A stretch of 64,000 nucleotides of DNA from Deinococcales bacterium (GCA_013298595.1 JAAFIG010000003.1:1-64000), one strand, 5' to 3'; shown: positions 50,673 through 60,519, counted from the stretch's first letter. The notes: a model not told the origin generated them from the letters alone. Translations and numbers: made by a program.

Positions 50673-53600
50673 TTAGCGAACACTGACCTTGAAGGTAATC
50701 GTAATGGTTCTACCATTTGCAAAGGCATTAACGGGTGTTGCAGCAGCATTGATCACTTGTAAACGAATGTTGGTGACACGCACAGCGTCGTCACTGTAAC
50801 CATTACCGTTGGTATCAGCAGGAGCAGTAGTGCTCCAAGTTGCACCACCATCAGTGGAGTACTCTGGGGTGCAAGTGTACCCTGCGCCAAGTACAGCAGC
50901 GCAATCTTCGGTGATCGAACCAAACTTAAAGTCTGTGAAAGCTGGAATAGCGTCAAAGACAATTAAATTGGTCACAGGACCACTACCAAGGTTAGCTGCC
51001 GTTATGGTATAGGTAATTTCACTTTGGTTAAAAGCGGCTGGCAATAACAAACCACGTGGTTTAGCTTCGTTACCAGCATTGATGGTAGTAGCTGTTTTTG
51101 TTACCAGCACATTACCAGCCACAACAGTGGTGGTGTCTTTGACACTAGCGGTTGAAGTACCATTCACACCGAAAGTTGCGGTTGCTACGATGTCACGAAC
51201 ATCTGAATCGCCAATCGAAACAGCGTTAGAAGCTGTGCTGACTTGGACAAAAACCGTGCGTTGTTGATTTGGCAAAATTGCCGCAATAGTGGTTGCACTG
51301 GTACTCGAGATAATTGTGTCTGTAGCATCAATGCTACCAACTGTGCCACCCGATGGGTTATCCAAGTAAACAGTATACGTAAAGCCTGGTAAACCAGCAG
51401 CTGGTGTCATTTGTAAAGCAGTAATGCTCGAGTTACCATTGTTGGTTAGTGTGTGGGTGTGAATAACGGTACCACCAACTGAAACGGTACGGGTGCTATT
51501 GGCAATAAAGTCCAAAGCATTGTTTGCATTGATGGTCAAGGTATTAGCAATTGAACCAACAACAGCGACATTGGAAGTTGATGTGGCTGTAAAGTTAATT
51601 GGCAAGTTGCTTTGTGGAGCTGCATTGCTTGGGATGGTGACAAGAGCCACCAGTTGCACGACACCGTTGCTGGTCGCTGTGCTTGGATTGAGCACACCCG
51701 TTGTTGTTGCAACAGGTTCGCCTGCATCCACAACACCGTTACCATTGGTATCAACGTAATACACAACCGAACCACCACTTGGTACACCTGTGCCATTAAC
51801 CGACAGTGTAAAGTTGTCAGCACTTGCACCTGTGTTACGAATAACGAGTGGATAAGAAACAGTTGCTCCAGCGTTACCTGTTAAACCAACTGGGGTAGCG
51901 CTTGTACCTGTTGGAGCAGCTGGTGTAAAGCCGCCCGTAGCTGGGTTGGTTGTGGCGCTCGAGTCGTTATTGAAAACTTCAACACTGACACCATCGGTTA
52001 AGGTAGTAAAACGATTAACAGTAATATCGGTAATGGTTGCATTGGCTGATGAAGTTGCACGAACAACTGCGTTCCAACCATTGACGGGAGCTGTAGGTGC
52101 GGTTGCACCATCAAAGATAACTTTGACAACCACGTTAACTGTTGCACCTGCGGTCAGACTGATAGGACCTGAAATTGGGGTGATACCATCAGCAGCAAAT
52201 AAAGCCACTGATGTATTGGCTGGCAAATTACTTAATGCAGCGTCGTAAAGCACATCAAAGCTTTGGGTTGAATTGCTGTTATTACGAACAGTGTTGACAA
52301 AACAACCTGTTGAATTCATTGGGAAAGCATTTGGTACAACCGTGCGGTCTGCACCAGTGGCTGTGGTTGTGCCCGTTGTGCCTGCAATAGCAAAAACAGC
52401 AGGAGCAACAGGGTTACGGCGACCCGTTACTAATTCGGTACAAGAAGCAGCTGCACCAGCTAAGTTGCCTGTTAAAACTGTGCCATTGGCAAGGCTGGCT
52501 TGTCCGTTTGGCGCGACAGCTACACCAAGAATGCTCGGCATATTGACAGTCGCTGTTGCAGTTTGTACAACAGGTACGACTGAGCTTGTACCATTGGAAG
52601 TAATGGTTGCAGTGTCAACAATTGGTGTTCCAGATGCGGTAGTGGTTGGTACTGTCACTGAAAAATTCAAAGCATAATCGGCACTAGCACAAAGCGTATT
52701 GGCTGGTGTAGCAGAAGTATTAGCAGCAGCAGCCACTGGGCTGGCTGGCAAAATCAATAAGCCAACTCGAGTAATCGAAGCGGCAGCTGGAGCAGTTGCA
52801 GTCCAAGCAGGAGCAATTGCAGCTGTTTGATAAACCACAAAGGTTAAAGCACCACCTGATGAACCTGTGGCAGTACCCGTAAAGACTGTACCAGCAGGGA
52901 CGGTTGGGATGGCATTGTTAATTAAAATGCCGCTGTAATTGGCATTTGGCAAAGCAACCGTTGCACCCGTAATTTGTACCGAGTTTGGCACAGAACGAGC
53001 ACATTGATTGCCCGAGTTTGTTCCAGCAACAGCGTAGTTAATCTGACCAGTTGTTGGATTTGGACCCGATGGGGTGATGTTAATATCTAAAATAGCATCG
53101 GAAACAGTGGTCACTTGCGATAAATTATTGCGATCACGTTCGTTAGTTGCTGAAGCTGCAAAAGTTGCACCACGGTAACCAACCAGATCGAGTTTACGTA
53201 CCAAACCAACTGTATTTGGTGTAGTGGAAGTCACAACCACTCGAATACTCGAATTAGCAGCAACACTCACAGTTCCTGTGCGGGTGGTTGAGTTCCAACC
53301 TGTAATTAATAGTTCACCAGAATCAGCAACGCTGTTGTTATTAGTATCAAAATACACATTGATATTGCTTAAAGGTGATGCTGCATCGGCGGGGTTTAAT
53401 TCGACATTTAAGGTATAAACATCGTTACCATTACCAGGGTTACTAATGATATATCCAAAATTTGTGGTTCCACCCGGTAAGCTCGAGTCAATATTTGAAT
53501 TGGCGGGTACGCCTGTAAAATTGGTAGTTGCATCATCAGCAGCAAAAGAGCCTGTTGCTGAAACAGTGTTTGGTGTGATATCCAAACGGAAAACTTGCGA

Positions 53601-53774
53601 AACCACTGTCACAGCCGCTAAAGACGTGGTTACTTGTGGTGCACCGAAACCATCAATATAGGTGGCACTAGCGGTGTTTGAAATGGTTTCTCCCGCTCCA
53701 GTGGTTTGGGCAAATACCGAACTTGAGAACAGCAAACCTGTCAGGGCGAGAATTGCTCCTACTTTTTTAATCAT
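50673..53774 (-). CDS. Secreted DUF11-repeat protein, Thr/Ala/Val-rich
   Basis: This is a 1033-residue exported protein with a signal peptide (MIKKVGAILALTGLLFSSSVFA, cut near 23). It starts TTGAGETISNTASATYIDG, a typical DUF11 N-terminal strand also used by its operon neighbour. Several calcium-site-like stretches (DTNNNSVADSGELLI, DTNGNGVVDAGEPV) recur near residues 150 and 680. The composition is extremely Thr/Ala/Val/Asn rich with few charged residues, as in surface-layer proteins. A strong GGAGG precedes the ATG. CTCGAG is unusually rare here (5 copies in 3.1 kb). It is likely the most abundant product of the operon, by inference. Confidence 0.82.
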   Translation of the reverse strand: MIKKVGAILALTGLLFSSSVFAQTTGAGETISNTASATYIDGFGAPQVTTSLAAVTVVSQVFRLDITPNTVSATGSFAADDATTNFTGVPANSNIDSSLPGGTTNFGYIISNPGNGNDVYTLNVELNPADAASPLSNINVYFDTNNNSVADSGELLITGWNSTTRTGTVSVAANSSIRVVVTSTTPNTVGLVRKLDLVGYRGATFAASATNERDRNNLSQVTTVSDAILDINITPSGPNPTTGQINYAVAGTNSGNQCARSVPNSVQITGATVALPNANYSGILINNAIPTVPAGTVFTGTATGSSGGALTFVVYQTAAIAPAWTATAPAAASITRVGLLILPASPVAAAANTSATPANTLCASADYALNFSVTVPTTTASGTPIVDTATITSNGTSSVVPVVQTATATVNMPSILGVAVAPNGQASLANGTVLTGNLAGAAASCTELVTGRRNPVAPAVFAIAGTTGTTTATGADRTVVPNAFPMNSTGCFVNTVRNNSNSTQSFDVLYDAALSNLPANTSVALFAADGITPISGPISLTAGATVNVVVKVIFDGATAPTAPVNGWNAVVRATSSANATITDITVNRFTTLTDGVSVEVFNNDSSATTNPATGGFTPAAPTGTSATPVGLTGNAGATVSYPLVIRNTGASADNFTLSVNGTGVPSGGSVVYYVDTNGNGVVDAGEPVATTTGVLNPSTATSNGVVQLVALVTIPSNAAPQSNLPINFTATSTSNVAVVGSIANTLTINANNALDFIANSTRTVSVGGTVIHTHTLTNNGNSSITALQMTPAAGLPGFTYTVYLDNPSGGTVGSIDATDTIISSTSATTIAAILPNQQRTVFVQVSTASNAVSIGDSDVRDIVATATFGVNGTSTASVKDTTTVVAGNVLVTKTATTINAGNEAKPRGLLLPAAFNQSEITYTITAANLGSGPVTNLIVFDAIPAFTDFKFGSITEDCAAVLGAGYTCTPEYSTDGGATWSTTAPADTNGNGYSDDAVRVTNIRLQVINAAATPVNAFANGRTITITFKVSVR

Positions 53775-53798
53775 ACATCCTCCAAGGATTAGGTTGAA

Positions 53799-54281
53799 TT
53801 ACTTAATTTTGACGCGGGCTTTAAAGGTGACTGAGGCTTTAGCTGCCAGTGGAGCGCCGACCACCCAACGCAAATGGGTGTACTGATTGACTGGGACGAG
53901 TTCTTCAACAGTTTTGCCATCTTTGGTGACTTTGCGTTTCAGTGGTAACGCTGCAAAACTACGTTTGTTATCTGCTGAAGCTAGTAAAGTGGCAACACTT
54001 GCCACATTAGTGGCGCTTCCCTCGAGATAAACCGTATTTTTTGGAATGGGTAAATCCATCACCAATTTTGTGATTGGTTTATCTGTTGGGTTTTGAGCAG
54101 TGGTTCGGTACTCGAGAACACTACCTGGTTTAGCACTATTTGCTTTCTCGAATTTCTCCGTGGTTTTACCATTGCTGGTTGTGCTGACCACCAAGAAACT
54201 CTCAAGCAATAATTGTGGGCGTTGAGCAACTTGCGCTACTGCAAGACTCGTAAAAAACATCAGCCAGATTGCTAATTTCAT
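53799..54281 (-). CDS. Small exported DUF11-like protein
   Basis: This is a 160-residue protein with a signal peptide (about 1-16, ending AVAQ) and one beta-rich DUF11-like module: GSVLEYRTTAQNPTDKPITKLVMDLPIPKNTVYLEGSA (about residues 53-90) is the 'x-Y-x-x-x-x-x-N-x-x-x-x-x-x-x-x-x-x-x-D-x-x-P' core. Basic residues are frequent. It lies 24 nt before the next DUF11 gene and has a strong AAGGAG. It may be an accessory or assembly partner of the larger surface proteins, an inference from position only. Confidence 0.75.
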   Translation of the reverse strand: MKLAIWLMFFTSLAVAQVAQRPQLLLESFLVVSTTSNGKTTEKFEKANSAKPGSVLEYRTTAQNPTDKPITKLVMDLPIPKNTVYLEGSATNVASVATLLASADNKRSFAALPLKRKVTKDGKTVEELVPVNQYTHLRWVVGAPLAAKASVTFKARVKIK

Positions 54282-54455
54282 AGATACTCCTTGGTTTTAT
54301 TCTATGGCTTGGGGTTTGGATTCTTTGGTTGATTCCGACATGGCTCTGAGACGCTAAAAACTATATTTTGCTGCAACATACTGCTTATTGTCACACAAAT
54401 CACAATATCAGCACAAAACCTTCTGGTTAGGCAAAGTGTAAGGGTTCTGTAAGCG
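54282..54455. other. Inter-gene spacer in the surface-protein operon
   Basis: This 174-bp gap separates the lectin-like gene from the small DUF11 gene. It has no ORF. It is A+T rich near 54360-54420, with ACAAT/ATTGT repeats and TATAGT on the minus strand that could serve as an internal -10. I see no clear terminator. An internal promoter is possible but not proven. Confidence 0.4.
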
Positions 54456-57167
54456 CTAACGAATCGTGGCTCGGAAACAAACCTGACCTACTTGACCTGC
54501 CAGTAACGTTGGGACTCGAACAGTCACAACACCAGCCGCAAATTCGCCCGCATCAGCATCGGCAGCATCAGAGAGTGGTGTTGTGACCGTATTCAAAACC
54601 AAACTTAAAGAACCCGTTACAAAATTGGTAAAAAACGGAATTGAATCACGAATGACAATACTGGTGATTGTACCCGTACTGCTATTTTGAAAATAAATAC
54701 AATACTCGAGGGTTTCACCTGGTTTACCTTGAGCTGCTAAAGAAAATGTTCCACCGCTCGAGAAATTTCGTACCAATTTTGATAAACTTAAACCACTACC
54801 AATACTCGAGCCACCAATTCGCACAGTGTGTTTAACCCCAACCGCATCTATACAAACAGCATTATTTTGCCAGAACAAACGTGCATTTAAAGTTGGCATG
54901 GTTTGTTCACCTGCAGGTCTGCCTGTTGGTGAACGCACCACAAACTCGAGATTACAAGTTTTTAATTGTCCATCGGCTAAACGTTGCCAATTGGCATCAA
55001 CAGTAAAACTGGGCGCGCTGCTACTGATTGGCACGGCTACACTTGAGGTTCGTTCGGCAGCACTGAATATGCCATCGCAATTACTATCTACGTACACCAA
55101 ATAACTGTAATTAGTTACCCCAGCTAAATTCAGATGCACAGCCCCTAGTGTTCCAGGGCGATACGCTTGCACAAAGACAGTGCTACCAGGGCTGGGAATT
55201 TGCGCTGTTTGATTTGACAGCAACGTACTTTTTGGCACAATCCCAAAGTTATAACCTGCATAAACTGTACCCGCCGCAACTGTTAATGTCTGCGCTCGAG
55301 CGGCTACATCGCCAAAACTCGAGGCAAGCACAGGCGAAGCATTATTGATATTTTTACCTGTTGGCACACTGAGTGCATGAGAAATAACCACGGGATTCAC
55401 CCAGCCAAAACCCACCCATAAGGTGTAATTACCATTGGCATCGGTGTTGCTCGAGTCTACATTAACACCACTGGTAACTTGCACTGCCGCTGCTGTCACA
55501 GGTTTTTCGATACCATTGCGAATACCATTATTGGCATTTGTAACCACACTGTACGGTGCTGTAGCGGTGCTGTTTAAACCATCATCAACAAAGATATTGC
55601 CCGTAATTTTAGCCCCTTGGAAATTACCAAAATTTTGTTGCACCAAATTAAACTGCGTAATACTGGTCACTCGAGGGTTAGCTGTGGTAAACACGTAATT
55701 TGTCACTGCATTTTGGGTGATCGTGTAATTACCAACTGGTAAGTTGGTAAATGTATAAACACCACTGGCACTCGAGGTTGTGGTGGCTGCACTTGCGCCA
55801 GCTAAGGTGAGCGTAATACTTGGCAAAATACCTTCGCTGGTTTCCTTAACTAAATTATGGTTTGCATCAATAAAGACGACACCTGTGATCTGGTACCCTT
55901 GCACAACTGTACTAGCGCTTGGAAGATTGTTCGTATCATCAATGTCACCAATGCCTACAGGTGGACTCAGACTACTCGAATTGATAACTGTAGTAGCCGC
56001 TGCTGCTGGCAATATTTTACCTGTAATCACAATGGTGGCAGTACCACCAGCCGTTAAAGTCAGCAACAAACTGATATTGCTATTTGTACCACTGGCACTC
56101 GAGCAAGACCCTGCACCAGAAGCAACGCACGTCCAACTTGTCACTTGAATGGTGGTTGGAACAGTATCCGTGAGAATTGCGCCAACCACAGTAAAACCAC
56201 TGGTGTTTAATGCTCCTAGTGTGTAGGAAATAGTATCGCCAGGGATTGCGTTGGCTAAACTAGCGATTTTGGTCAGTTGTAAATCCACCCGTAAACTAAC
56301 CTTGACATTGCGAATTTCGTGAAAATTGGTCGAACCACCTGTTGAAGCTGCAAAACCAATTTTTAAAGTGGCTGGTGGTGCACTTGGCAAATTAAAAGGG
56401 GCAATAACCTGCGTAAAAGTGCCATTTTGTACAGTCATCCAACGGACAGAAGCCAAATACCCACCCACACCATTGGGTTGGATAATCATGTTGACTCGGC
56501 GGTAATAGGCTGTTGGAACAGGTCGGGTAGTGGTTGTGCCTGTACCAGCATCAACGCCAGGCGTTAAAGTGGCTGTACCTGCTAAATAATTATAGCCTGT
56601 TGCCCCATTACCCGGTCCACGAATCGAAATAGCATCTGGGCGTACACCCGGTCCGCCAGTGGTACAACGATCTGCTGAACTAGAAAAATTACCGAATTCG
56701 TCCAAAGCAATGCCAACATAGCCGTTGGATAAGCCACCAGGACTACCACCATACCCTTGGCAGTACCCTAGCGCTCCACCAAAATCGCCAATTTGAAAAG
56801 TGGTGGTTGAACCATCAAATAAAAACATGGTGATACCATCTGCGCCAGTACCGCCCCACGATAAATACTCGAAATCAATTTCAAACCCTAGCGGTGTCGG
56901 AAAGGCAGTGTTGTAATAGGAATACCCTTTTTGATTACCTGCATTACTGGTTAAGCGCAACCAACCAGAACCTGCAGGGTCTATGACTGTTGGTGTTGCC
57001 GCCGAAGTCAGGCGGGCATTATTACCAAAAACCCAACCAGGGGCTGTAGCATTGGTGAAGGGTTCATTGACTGCGAACTGAGCTTGAACTTGTCCAGCAC
57101 AACAAAGAATCAACCACATCAGTAAAAATGGTTGCCAGCACTGCTTAAACCTCGAGAATTGTTTCAT
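54456..57167 (-). CDS. Secreted L-type-lectin/DUF11/SdrD-like surface protein
   Basis: This is a 903-residue exported protein. After the signal peptide (about 1-30) comes a lectin-like jelly roll, residues ~35-290 (FEIDFEYLSWGGTGADGITMFLFDG, then YVGIALDEFGNF), as in bacterial L-type lectin domains. DUF11 (QLTKIASLANAIPGDTISYTLGALN) follows at ~295-400, and SdrD B-like modules (ITGVVFIDANHNLVKETSEG; ITGNIFVDDGLNS) at ~425-640. A second DUF11 module is at the C-terminus. It would bind surface or matrix glycans. It is the first gene of the leftward operon. The ATG at 57167 directly follows a TTG that could also start it. Confidence 0.82.
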   Translation of the reverse strand: MKQFSRFKQCWQPFLLMWLILCCAGQVQAQFAVNEPFTNATAPGWVFGNNARLTSAATPTVIDPAGSGWLRLTSNAGNQKGYSYYNTAFPTPLGFEIDFEYLSWGGTGADGITMFLFDGSTTTFQIGDFGGALGYCQGYGGSPGGLSNGYVGIALDEFGNFSSSADRCTTGGPGVRPDAISIRGPGNGATGYNYLAGTATLTPGVDAGTGTTTTRPVPTAYYRRVNMIIQPNGVGGYLASVRWMTVQNGTFTQVIAPFNLPSAPPATLKIGFAASTGGSTNFHEIRNVKVSLRVDLQLTKIASLANAIPGDTISYTLGALNTSGFTVVGAILTDTVPTTIQVTSWTCVASGAGSCSSASGTNSNISLLLTLTAGGTATIVITGKILPAAAATTVINSSSLSPPVGIGDIDDTNNLPSASTVVQGYQITGVVFIDANHNLVKETSEGILPSITLTLAGASAATTTSSASGVYTFTNLPVGNYTITQNAVTNYVFTTANPRVTSITQFNLVQQNFGNFQGAKITGNIFVDDGLNSTATAPYSVVTNANNGIRNGIEKPVTAAAVQVTSGVNVDSSNTDANGNYTLWVGFGWVNPVVISHALSVPTGKNINNASPVLASSFGDVAARAQTLTVAAGTVYAGYNFGIVPKSTLLSNQTAQIPSPGSTVFVQAYRPGTLGAVHLNLAGVTNYSYLVYVDSNCDGIFSAAERTSSVAVPISSSAPSFTVDANWQRLADGQLKTCNLEFVVRSPTGRPAGEQTMPTLNARLFWQNNAVCIDAVGVKHTVRIGGSSIGSGLSLSKLVRNFSSGGTFSLAAQGKPGETLEYCIYFQNSSTGTITSIVIRDSIPFFTNFVTGSLSLVLNTVTTPLSDAADADAGEFAAGVVTVRVPTLLAGQVGQVCFRATIR

Positions 57168-57327
57168 CAAATCACTTCAATATACCGAATCAAGTCACAA
57201 TTGGTTGGTCAAAACAACATCACACCATGAGGGGTTGCAACACCCTTGGGTTAGGGTTGGCATATATTATTTTTTATGTCACAAATTGATGATTACAAAA
57301 CACCCTATGCTTTTGCCTAAGACGTTC

Positions 57328-57333
57328 TACACT
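57328..57333 (+). promoter_or_regulatory. -10 box (TACACT) of a leaderless promoter
   Basis: TACACT ends 6 nt before ATG 57340 of the SGNH hydrolase gene, supporting that start over two in-frame upstream starts. Confidence 0.5.
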
Positions 57334-57339
57334 GTCCGT

Positions 57340-58119
57340 ATGGCAAAAACCGTTTGGATACTTGTGTGCTTTGTATTTGGTTTTGCTGCCGAAGCACAAT
57401 TGCAAATTCCCAAAGTTTTATTTGTCGGTAATAGCCATACCTATGTCAATAACATTCCTGAGTTAGTACAGAAAATGGCAGCCACTCAGGGGATTCAGCT
57501 CGAGGTCAGTGCAATAACAGCGGGTGGTTATCGGCTCGAGGATCATGTAGCCGATGGAAAAGTTCAGGCTGCTTTGAAATCCGAGAAATTTACCGTTGTT
57601 ATTTTGCAAGAACAAAGTGGTCGCCCTGTACTCGAGGCAGCGGCATTTAAGGCTTCAGTTCAACAACTGGCTGCCTTGGCAAAGACCGCCAAAACCCAAG
57701 TGGTCTTGTATGTTAGTTGGTCTCGAGCTGATTTAGAAGCCCAAGGGTATTCGCAAAAAAATTGGGATACAAGTTTTACCACTGTGGCAACAGCTACTCA
57801 GACAAAGCTTGCCCCTGTTGGTACAGCTTGGGCGAATGCCGTCAAAGCTGGTGTTCAAATCGAAAAGTTACGCTCCTCAGATGGTGTCCATGCTGCACCT
57901 GCGGGATCGTACTTAACAGCTTTGACAATTTACTCGAGTTTAGTTGGCTTAAATCCGTTGGGTTTGCCAAAACAATTTAAGGTTTCGCCCAGTGCCACCG
58001 ATCAGGAACTCAGTGCACCTATCAATCTCGAAGCTGGTTTAGCTAAAACCTTACAAATCGTGGCGTGGCAAACTGTCAAAGCTGTTAAAACAAACTTAAA
58101 ACCAAAAATTATTCGATAG
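57340..58119 (+). CDS. Exported SGNH/GDSL-type hydrolase
   Basis: This is a 259-residue secreted esterase-like protein. It has a signal peptide (residues 1-20, ending AEAQ), block I VGNSHT (catalytic Ser 32; here GNSH rather than GDSL), and block V DGVHAAPAGS with Asp 181 and His 184. The block II Gly lies in TAGGYRLEDH and block III has ILQEQSGRP. It likely removes acyl groups from lipids or polysaccharides outside the cell. It converges with the monooxygenase gene and overlaps it by 11 bp. Confidence 0.87.
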   Translation: MAKTVWILVCFVFGFAAEAQLQIPKVLFVGNSHTYVNNIPELVQKMAATQGIQLEVSAITAGGYRLEDHVADGKVQAALKSEKFTVVILQEQSGRPVLEAAAFKASVQQLAALAKTAKTQVVLYVSWSRADLEAQGYSQKNWDTSFTTVATATQTKLAPVGTAWANAVKAGVQIEKLRSSDGVHAAPAGSYLTALTIYSSLVGLNPLGLPKQFKVSPSATDQELSAPINLEAGLAKTLQIVAWQTVKAVKTNLKPKIIR

Positions 58120-59572
58120 TTGTCACTGAGAACTCGAGTGGGTCGAGGTTCTTTGTTTGTCCACGAAAATGCTGCACCAGTCGTGGGTATAAGGTCGTAA
58201 TTTTACCTCGAGAATCCACATACCAACTTTTGCAACCAGATGCCCAGACAGTCCCTTGGAATTGCTGATGAATGTGCTGATTATAGGTATTTTGAATGTC
58301 AGCCCGAACATCTAAGTAACCCTTGGTTTTCTCGAGCAATTCCGTGTACTGCATAATATAATTCATTTGCGCCTCGATCATCCCAAGCATCGAAGAGTGT
58401 CCTAACCCTGTGTTTGGTCCAAGCAACAAAGTAAAATTTGGGTATCCTGCCACACAAATGCCTTTGTATGCTTCGAGTCCAGTGGTTTTCCATTGCGAAA
58501 ATAATTCGCGCCCAGACAGCCCAATGACTTTAGCTGTGGTGGTAATCTCGGCGACTTCAAATCCTGTGGCAAAAATAATCACATCCACAGCGTGTTCCGT
58601 GCCATAAACAGTACAAATACTGCCCGAGGTAATTTCGGCAATAGCATCCGTCTCGAGACTGACATTATCGCGGTTAAAGGCTGGTAAGTACTCATCAGAA
58701 CTGAGAATTCGTTTACAACCCAATGTGTAATTTGGTGTTAATTTACGCCGAATTTCTAGGTTCTGCACTTCACGTTCGAGTTTTTGCAAACTGAGTTTTT
58801 GCATATACCCATGCACCAATTTATTACCAAGAAATAATTGCCCACGAAGCTCGAGCAATTGATATAAAAATCCTCGAGCTAAACGCTGCAACCACGGGTA
58901 GCGTTTATAGCGCTCCTGAACAGCTGCTGGTACAGGCGCATCCATGCGATCCCCCAGCCAGGCTGCGTTGCGTTGGAACACGGTTAGATGCGCTACCTGA
59001 GCTACAATACTTGGCACGATCTGAATTGCACTGGCTCCTGTGCCAATCACTGCCACCCGCTTACCTGAAAGTTCGATAGTCTGATTCCAACGTGCCGAAT
59101 GCAGGGTTAAACCTTGAAAGTGCTCGAGTCCACTGATTTTTGGAATGGTTGGTCGGTTAAACGGACCCCAACCTGCAATCACTTGCCGAGCAGTGACAAT
59201 TCGTCCAGAAGCATCAGTTAAACGCCATAAACCATGCTCCTCGAGAAATTCGTATAAAATAATTTCAGCATCAAACCGCATCTTTGCCTCGAGCCGATTT
59301 GAACGCACCACATCCTGCATATATGCCAGAATTTCGGGTTGTGTGCCATACCCCCGAGACCAATCTGGTTTAGGCACAAACGAAATCGAGTACAGCAAAC
59401 TTGGCACATCGCAAGCACACCCAGGGTAGGTGTTATCACGCCACGTTCCACCAATACTTGCTGCCCGCTCGAGCATGATAAAAGAATTACGTCCAGATTG
59501 TTGCAAACGCAACGCCGCAATGATTCCCGAGAAACCCGTACCAATAATGGCGATTTGAAAATCTGGAAGCAT
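58109..59572 (-). CDS. Baeyer-Villiger-type flavin monooxygenase
   Basis: This is a 487-residue FAD/NADPH monooxygenase. The FAD motif GTGFSG is at 11-16 and the NADPH motif GTGASA at 177-182. The Baeyer-Villiger fingerprint F-x-G-x3-H-x3-W is exact at 152-162 (FQGLTLHSARW). Such enzymes insert oxygen next to a carbonyl, turning ketones into esters or lactones. ATG 59572 is chosen because the Rossmann strand begins at once and AGGA lies upstream; the frame continues open to 59638. The alpha/beta hydrolase gene upstream on the same strand could cleave the ester product. Confidence 0.9.
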   Translation of the reverse strand: MLPDFQIAIIGTGFSGIIAALRLQQSGRNSFIMLERAASIGGTWRDNTYPGCACDVPSLLYSISFVPKPDWSRGYGTQPEILAYMQDVVRSNRLEAKMRFDAEIILYEFLEEHGLWRLTDASGRIVTARQVIAGWGPFNRPTIPKISGLEHFQGLTLHSARWNQTIELSGKRVAVIGTGASAIQIVPSIVAQVAHLTVFQRNAAWLGDRMDAPVPAAVQERYKRYPWLQRLARGFLYQLLELRGQLFLGNKLVHGYMQKLSLQKLEREVQNLEIRRKLTPNYTLGCKRILSSDEYLPAFNRDNVSLETDAIAEITSGSICTVYGTEHAVDVIIFATGFEVAEITTTAKVIGLSGRELFSQWKTTGLEAYKGICVAGYPNFTLLLGPNTGLGHSSMLGMIEAQMNYIMQYTELLEKTKGYLDVRADIQNTYNQHIHQQFQGTVWASGCKSWYVDSRGKITTLYPRLVQHFRGQTKNLDPLEFSVTTIE

Positions 59573-59691
59573 AGGAGTCCTTGAGGAAAGTAGGGATGAG
59601 GATTCAAAGATTTTTCGTATCTTCACCCTATGAAACAATACATTTTGAATTTTACCAAAAAAATTTACTTCGATAGTCTATTTTTTCCTAC

Positions 59692-60519
59692 TTAATTATC
59701 CAAAAACTCGAGCACATGTTGGTTAAATTCTTTGGCTTTCTCGAGCATCGGGAAATGCCCGCAAGGATTATAAATCTCGAGTTTTGCATTGGGAATAAGC
59801 CGAGTTGGAACTGGAGCATATTCGACTGGTAAAATATGATCTTGTTGTCCCCAAATCACCAAGGTACTGGCTTTGAGACTAGGCATTCGCTCAAGCATTG
59901 GGTTGTAAAAAGCGGGTTTTAAGCCTTTGTTGGTTGTCATAAAGCGCAGCATTTTCAGAAATGCCTTACTTGCCCCTGGTTGCTTAGCAAGTTCGTAATC
60001 TCGCTTTGCTCGAGTGGCTGTTTGTAAAGCAGGATTGGCGAATAAAGCTTTTAGGGTTTGTTTTGCACTGGCTCGGGAAGGTTGTGTCAGGATCTCGCCG
60101 AGTATTGGCAAGCTACATAATCCAAGGAATTTAGCACCTTTTGTACCCATGCCTGCAGGAGCCACCAAAACCAATCGCTCGAGCATTGTTGGGTATGTAA
60201 AAGCAAACTCGAGGGCAACAGCACCCCCCATAGAATTACCAATCAGTATGGCTTTCTCGAGGTTTAAGGCTTGCATGAAATCTTGGACAAACTTCGCTAA
60301 GAATGGAGTGGTATACGGCATGTCTGGCTTATCAGATAAACCACAGCCCAGTAAATCCAAAGCAAAAACCCTGTACCTCTCCCCTAGGGCTGCCATATTC
60401 TCAGACCAATCCTCGAGTGAACGTCCAATGCCATGAATGCAGATAACCACAGAACCCGTTGTGCCTGCGCTACGGTAACGCACTCGAGAAGCACCGATTT
60501 GCAAATATTGATCTTGCAT
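59692..60519 (-). CDS. Alpha/beta hydrolase (meta-cleavage-product-hydrolase/lipase-like)
   Basis: This is a 275-residue soluble alpha/beta hydrolase. The nucleophile elbow is GNSMGG with Ser 96, with Asp 227 (WGQQDHILP) and His 255 (CGHFPMLEK). The oxyanion region is CIHGIGRSLEDW near 27-38. ATG 60519 is preceded by TACAAT with a 5-nt gap, so the long frame to 60687, which would run through the cupin gene, is rejected. It is followed by the Baeyer-Villiger monooxygenase after 119 bp. A ketone-to-ester-to-acid-plus-alcohol route is plausible. Confidence 0.87.
   Translation of the reverse strand: MQDQYLQIGASRVRYRSAGTTGSVVICIHGIGRSLEDWSENMAALGERYRVFALDLLGCGLSDKPDMPYTTPFLAKFVQDFMQALNLEKAILIGNSMGGAVALEFAFTYPTMLERLVLVAPAGMGTKGAKFLGLCSLPILGEILTQPSRASAKQTLKALFANPALQTATRAKRDYELAKQPGASKAFLKMLRFMTTNKGLKPAFYNPMLERMPSLKASTLVIWGQQDHILPVEYAPVPTRLIPNAKLEIYNPCGHFPMLEKAKEFNQHVLEFLDN

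Noticed and set aside
41738-57167. Many open frames of 60-250 codons on the plus strand opposite the surface-protein operon
   Set aside because: They are shadows of long Thr/Ala/Val-rich genes whose antisense lacks stops; none has a ribosome site, -10 box or protein-like motif.
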